This document shows, piece after piece, positions 6,378 to 8,001 of a stretch of DNA of 8,001 nt. The stretch spans positions 1-8,001 of the forward strand of contig JAOZRQ010000318.1 of the NCBI GenBank assembly GCA_029940115.1. The letters run 5' to 3'. This DNA comes from Desulfobacterales bacterium. Lineage in GTDB: Bacteria > Desulfobacterota > Desulfobacteria > Desulfobacterales > 4be13. Both the position numbers and the translations under genes were made by a program. The notes below the pieces were generated by a model. The model saw nothing but the letters and a program-made list of their open reading frames with translations. It did not search any database and was not told where the DNA came from. How positions within the stretch are numbered: the first letter of the stretch is position 1; each line of letters opens with the position of its first letter.

Positions 6378-6468
6378 GGGCGATGGTGCCCCGAGGGATT
6401 GTTCATGTTTTTTTTGAAGAACAAGCGAAACAGCCGGACTCTCCGGATCACGATGTCGGCCTTGCCGG

Positions 6469-7153
6469 TCAGTCTTGGAAAAAACGCTCCTCGCCGGCCA
6501 GTGACTTGACCGTCAGCATACCCGTGACCATCTGGATGACAAATGACTCGTTCCGGGAGGCCGCGGCAAAGACCCGTTTGTCGTTTGCCCTCAGTTTGGG
6601 GGAACTGAGCACCACGAGCAGAAACATGCCAAAGAGAAAGATCAGCCCGATCAGGGTCAGCTTGGTATGGAGAAACAGGTAGTATGTGGCGGTCGAGAGA
6701 TCCATGACCAGCGCCATCCCTTGGTTGAAAAGCATGTCGAGGAGCTTCAGGTTTTCATTCAGACGTGTGGAATAGTCGCCCACCTGATATCTGACAAACA
6801 GATGATGCGGCAGGGAGACGATATGATTGAACAGCCGGATCTGGATGACGGATTTGAGACGTTGCATGACCGTCAGGCCGAAGAGGCTTTGCAAGGCCGA
6901 TCCGAGAACCTGGAAAAGCGTCACGACAATCATGCCGGCAAGCATCAGTTTCAACAGGGACTTGTCGGAAAAGACCAGGACCTTGTCAATGATCGCCTCG
7001 GTGAAAAAAGGGGCCGCGGATCCGAGAACCGTCACCCAATTTATGAGTCTCCATGGTCAACTGCCGGATGAACCCCTCCTGTTCGACCTCTTCCAGCATG
7101 CTGAAAACCAAGTTCTCCTTGAGTACTTTTCGGATCTTTTCGTTGTCAGGCAT
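6469..7153 (-). pseudogene. ABC exporter remnant: transmembrane domain without ATPase, frameshifted
   Basis: The frame ending at 6469 (open back to a GTG at 7035) encodes part of the transmembrane domain of a type I secretion/bacteriocin-type ABC exporter. It has APFFTEAIIDKVLV near the end of the first helix, several hydrophobic helices, the coupling region with LPHHLF and VGDYSTRLNE, and ends at VKSLAGEERFF. Walker A, signature and Walker B motifs are absent, so the nucleotide-binding domain is lost. In another frame, an ATG at 7153 with AAAGG just upstream starts a 55-codon stretch (MPDNEKIRKVLKENLVFSML onward to HKLGD) that stops at 6986. It resembles the beginning of a cyclic-nucleotide-binding domain, as found at the N-terminus of some ABC exporters. 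The likely history is an internal deletion joining the two out of frame plus loss of the 3' end. A working transporter is very unlikely. The cyclic-nucleotide part is a weak call. Confidence 0.7.
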
Positions 7154-7167
7154 TTTTCCTTTATGCT

Positions 7168-7203
7168 CGTGAACGTGAACCGTGAACTTGAACTTAAACT
7201 TGA
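7168..7203. repeat. Hexamer tandem array C
   Basis: GTGAAC and TTGAAC units with one single-base insertion (CCGTG) and one TTAAAC unit. It fills the gap between the ABC remnant and the 7194 gene and overlaps the last codons of the latter: the TAA stop (7194-7196) and the final Gln-Val come from repeat units. Confidence 0.85.
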
Positions 7204-7826
7204 TTTACACTGTCTGCAATGATTCGTTTCAAGACTTTCAATATTCGGAAGATATCAAAGACATCGTCACGGGTGGCGACATACGGTTCACTGATGCAGT
7301 ATGAGCGATTTCGTAGCACCATGAAATACCACAGACTCCCTTTGACATAGCAGCCATACACCGGCGCATGATGAGCATTCAGTTCCTGCGCGACGAGCAT
7401 GGCGGCCAAGACCTGTCCAGCCGGATCACCTTTCGGATCGGTTTCCTTCTTATACTCCTGAAAACAGAAATACGGGATCTTCGGTTCCCGAAATCCTGAC
7501 GCGATCATGCCGTCAGGCTGTCCCCCCATTTCAATGTCATCAACCGTTCCGGAACATGAGCGTTTCGCAAAAAAATTGAAGGTTTTGGACGTATATTTGA
7601 CCAAGGCGATAACGGGACCTATGAAATTATACCCAAGCTCGCGTTCATTCCAATCATGAACATTGAGACGCAACTGTCCCTGAAACGTGATGAGTGCCTG
7701 TCGTTCAAAATCGGAAAGGTCGGCATCTCCGTCCAGCCACTGTTCCAATGCCGGGAGGATGGCAATCTGCTCCAATGCAAAGGTGTCATCCAATGTGGCC
7801 AATGTCCATTCTTTGAAACTTCGCAT
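7194..7826 (-). CDS. Conserved hypothetical protein with a PD-(D/E)XK-like nuclease motif
   Basis: This 210-residue soluble protein has no signal peptide or membrane helix. Residues 104-106 are Pro-Asp-Gly, and after a short strand-like stretch residues 122-128 read FQEYKKE. The spacing of Asp105 and Glu124-x-Lys126, followed by a helix with Gln138 (GQVLAAMLVAQ), fits the core of PD-(D/E)XK nucleases. The overall pattern resembles uncharacterised proteins scattered in Bacteroidota and Desulfobacterota, as far as memory allows. The ATG has a strong upstream GGGAGG. The C-terminus ends in repeat sequence and may have been altered there. Neighbours are a dead exporter and hexamer arrays, which say nothing about function. 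Nuclease activity, and any role in defence or repair, is inference; a non-catalytic member of the fold is possible. Confidence 0.7.
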   Translation of the reverse strand: MRSFKEWTLATLDDTFALEQIAILPALEQWLDGDADLSDFERQALITFQGQLRLNVHDWNERELGYNFIGPVIALVKYTSKTFNFFAKRSCSGTVDDIEMGGQPDGMIASGFREPKIPYFCFQEYKKETDPKGDPAGQVLAAMLVAQELNAHHAPVYGCYVKGSLWYFMVLRNRSYCISEPYVATRDDVFDIFRILKVLKRIIADSVNQV

Positions 7827-7832
7827 AACGTG

Positions 7833-7849
7833 GATCCTCCCTTAGGATC
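7833..7849 (-). promoter_or_regulatory. Ribosome binding site of the 7194-7826 gene within a small hairpin
   Basis: On the minus strand GATCCT and AGGATC form a 6-bp stem around AAGGG. The Shine-Dalgarno stretch AAGGGAGG occupies the loop and part of the 3' arm, 6 to 9 nt before the ATG. Folding could reduce translation, but the stem is short and may be chance. Confidence 0.45.
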
Positions 7850-7862
7850 AGGGTCCTTACTC

Positions 7863-7932
7863 ATGAACGTGAACTTGAACGTGAACTTGAACGTAAACTT
7901 GAACTTGACACATGAACGTAAACTTGAACTTC
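7863..7932. repeat. Hexamer tandem array D
   Basis: Units GTGAAC, TTGAAC, GTAAAC and ATGAAC alternate over about 70 bp, with one interruption (TTGACACATG). It lies directly upstream of the 7194-7826 gene and reads in the same strand orientation as the other three arrays. Confidence 0.9.
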
Positions 7933-7942
7933 CCACGCGCAC

Positions 7943-7997
7943 GGCAGATTGCCAAATCCGGCGGTCGATGGTTCGGATTTGTCAATCCGAACCGAGC
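7943..7997. repeat. Palindrome pair at the right edge
   Basis: GGTTCGGATT (7970-7979), loop TGTC, and AATCCGAACC (7984-7993) form a perfect stem. Positions 7970-7997 are the exact reverse complement of 3112-3139. Just to the left, GATTGCCAAATCCGGCGG (7947-7964) looks like the right arm of the 6172-6197 palindrome with a damaged left arm. Confidence 0.85.
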
Positions 7998-8001
7998 AGT
8001 G

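Overview
The window looks like a repeat-rich chromosomal stretch from a Gram-negative bacterium, probably a Desulfobacterota (sulfate-reducer-type) genome. This is an inference from the style of the leucine-pathway dehydratase genes and from the unusual load of short intergenic repeats. No rRNA or tRNA is visible, so the taxon is not proven.

Layout. Positions 1-395 hold a hexamer tandem array, a palindromic repeat element and a possible promoter. Positions 396-2996 (+) encode an 866-residue protein built from RNA-polymerase-like parts: three alpha-CTD-type helix-hairpin-helix units, a sigma-70 region-4-type helix-turn-helix, and one or two winged-helix-like modules, one resembling HARE-HTH. 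This is the most unusual gene here. Positions 2997-3396 are gene-free and hold a 17/18-bp tandem array, a perfect palindrome and a second palindromic element. Positions 3397-3885 (-) are leuD and 4458-5720 (-) are leuC, the two subunits of 3-isopropylmalate dehydratase. They are separated by 572 bp of repeats instead of the usual tight junction. Positions 5721-6281 are repeats and palindromes without a gene. Positions 6282-6350 (+) are the start of a GIY-YIG nuclease gene that breaks off. Positions 6469-7153 (-) are the frameshifted remains of an ABC exporter with no ATPase domain. Positions 7194-7826 (-) encode an intact 210-residue protein with a PD-(D/E)XK-like motif. The right edge holds another hexamer array and another palindrome.

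How the parts fit. leuC and leuD make one enzyme of leucine synthesis and are co-oriented. The RNA-polymerase-like gene converges on leuD and is more AT-rich than leuCD, which suggests separate ancestry. The two broken genes face each other with both 3' ends missing, as if one deletion or insertion event had fused them. At least six short repeat families fill almost every gap. Several tandem arrays start within a few bases of a stop codon or include it, and the hexamer arrays all run in the same direction.
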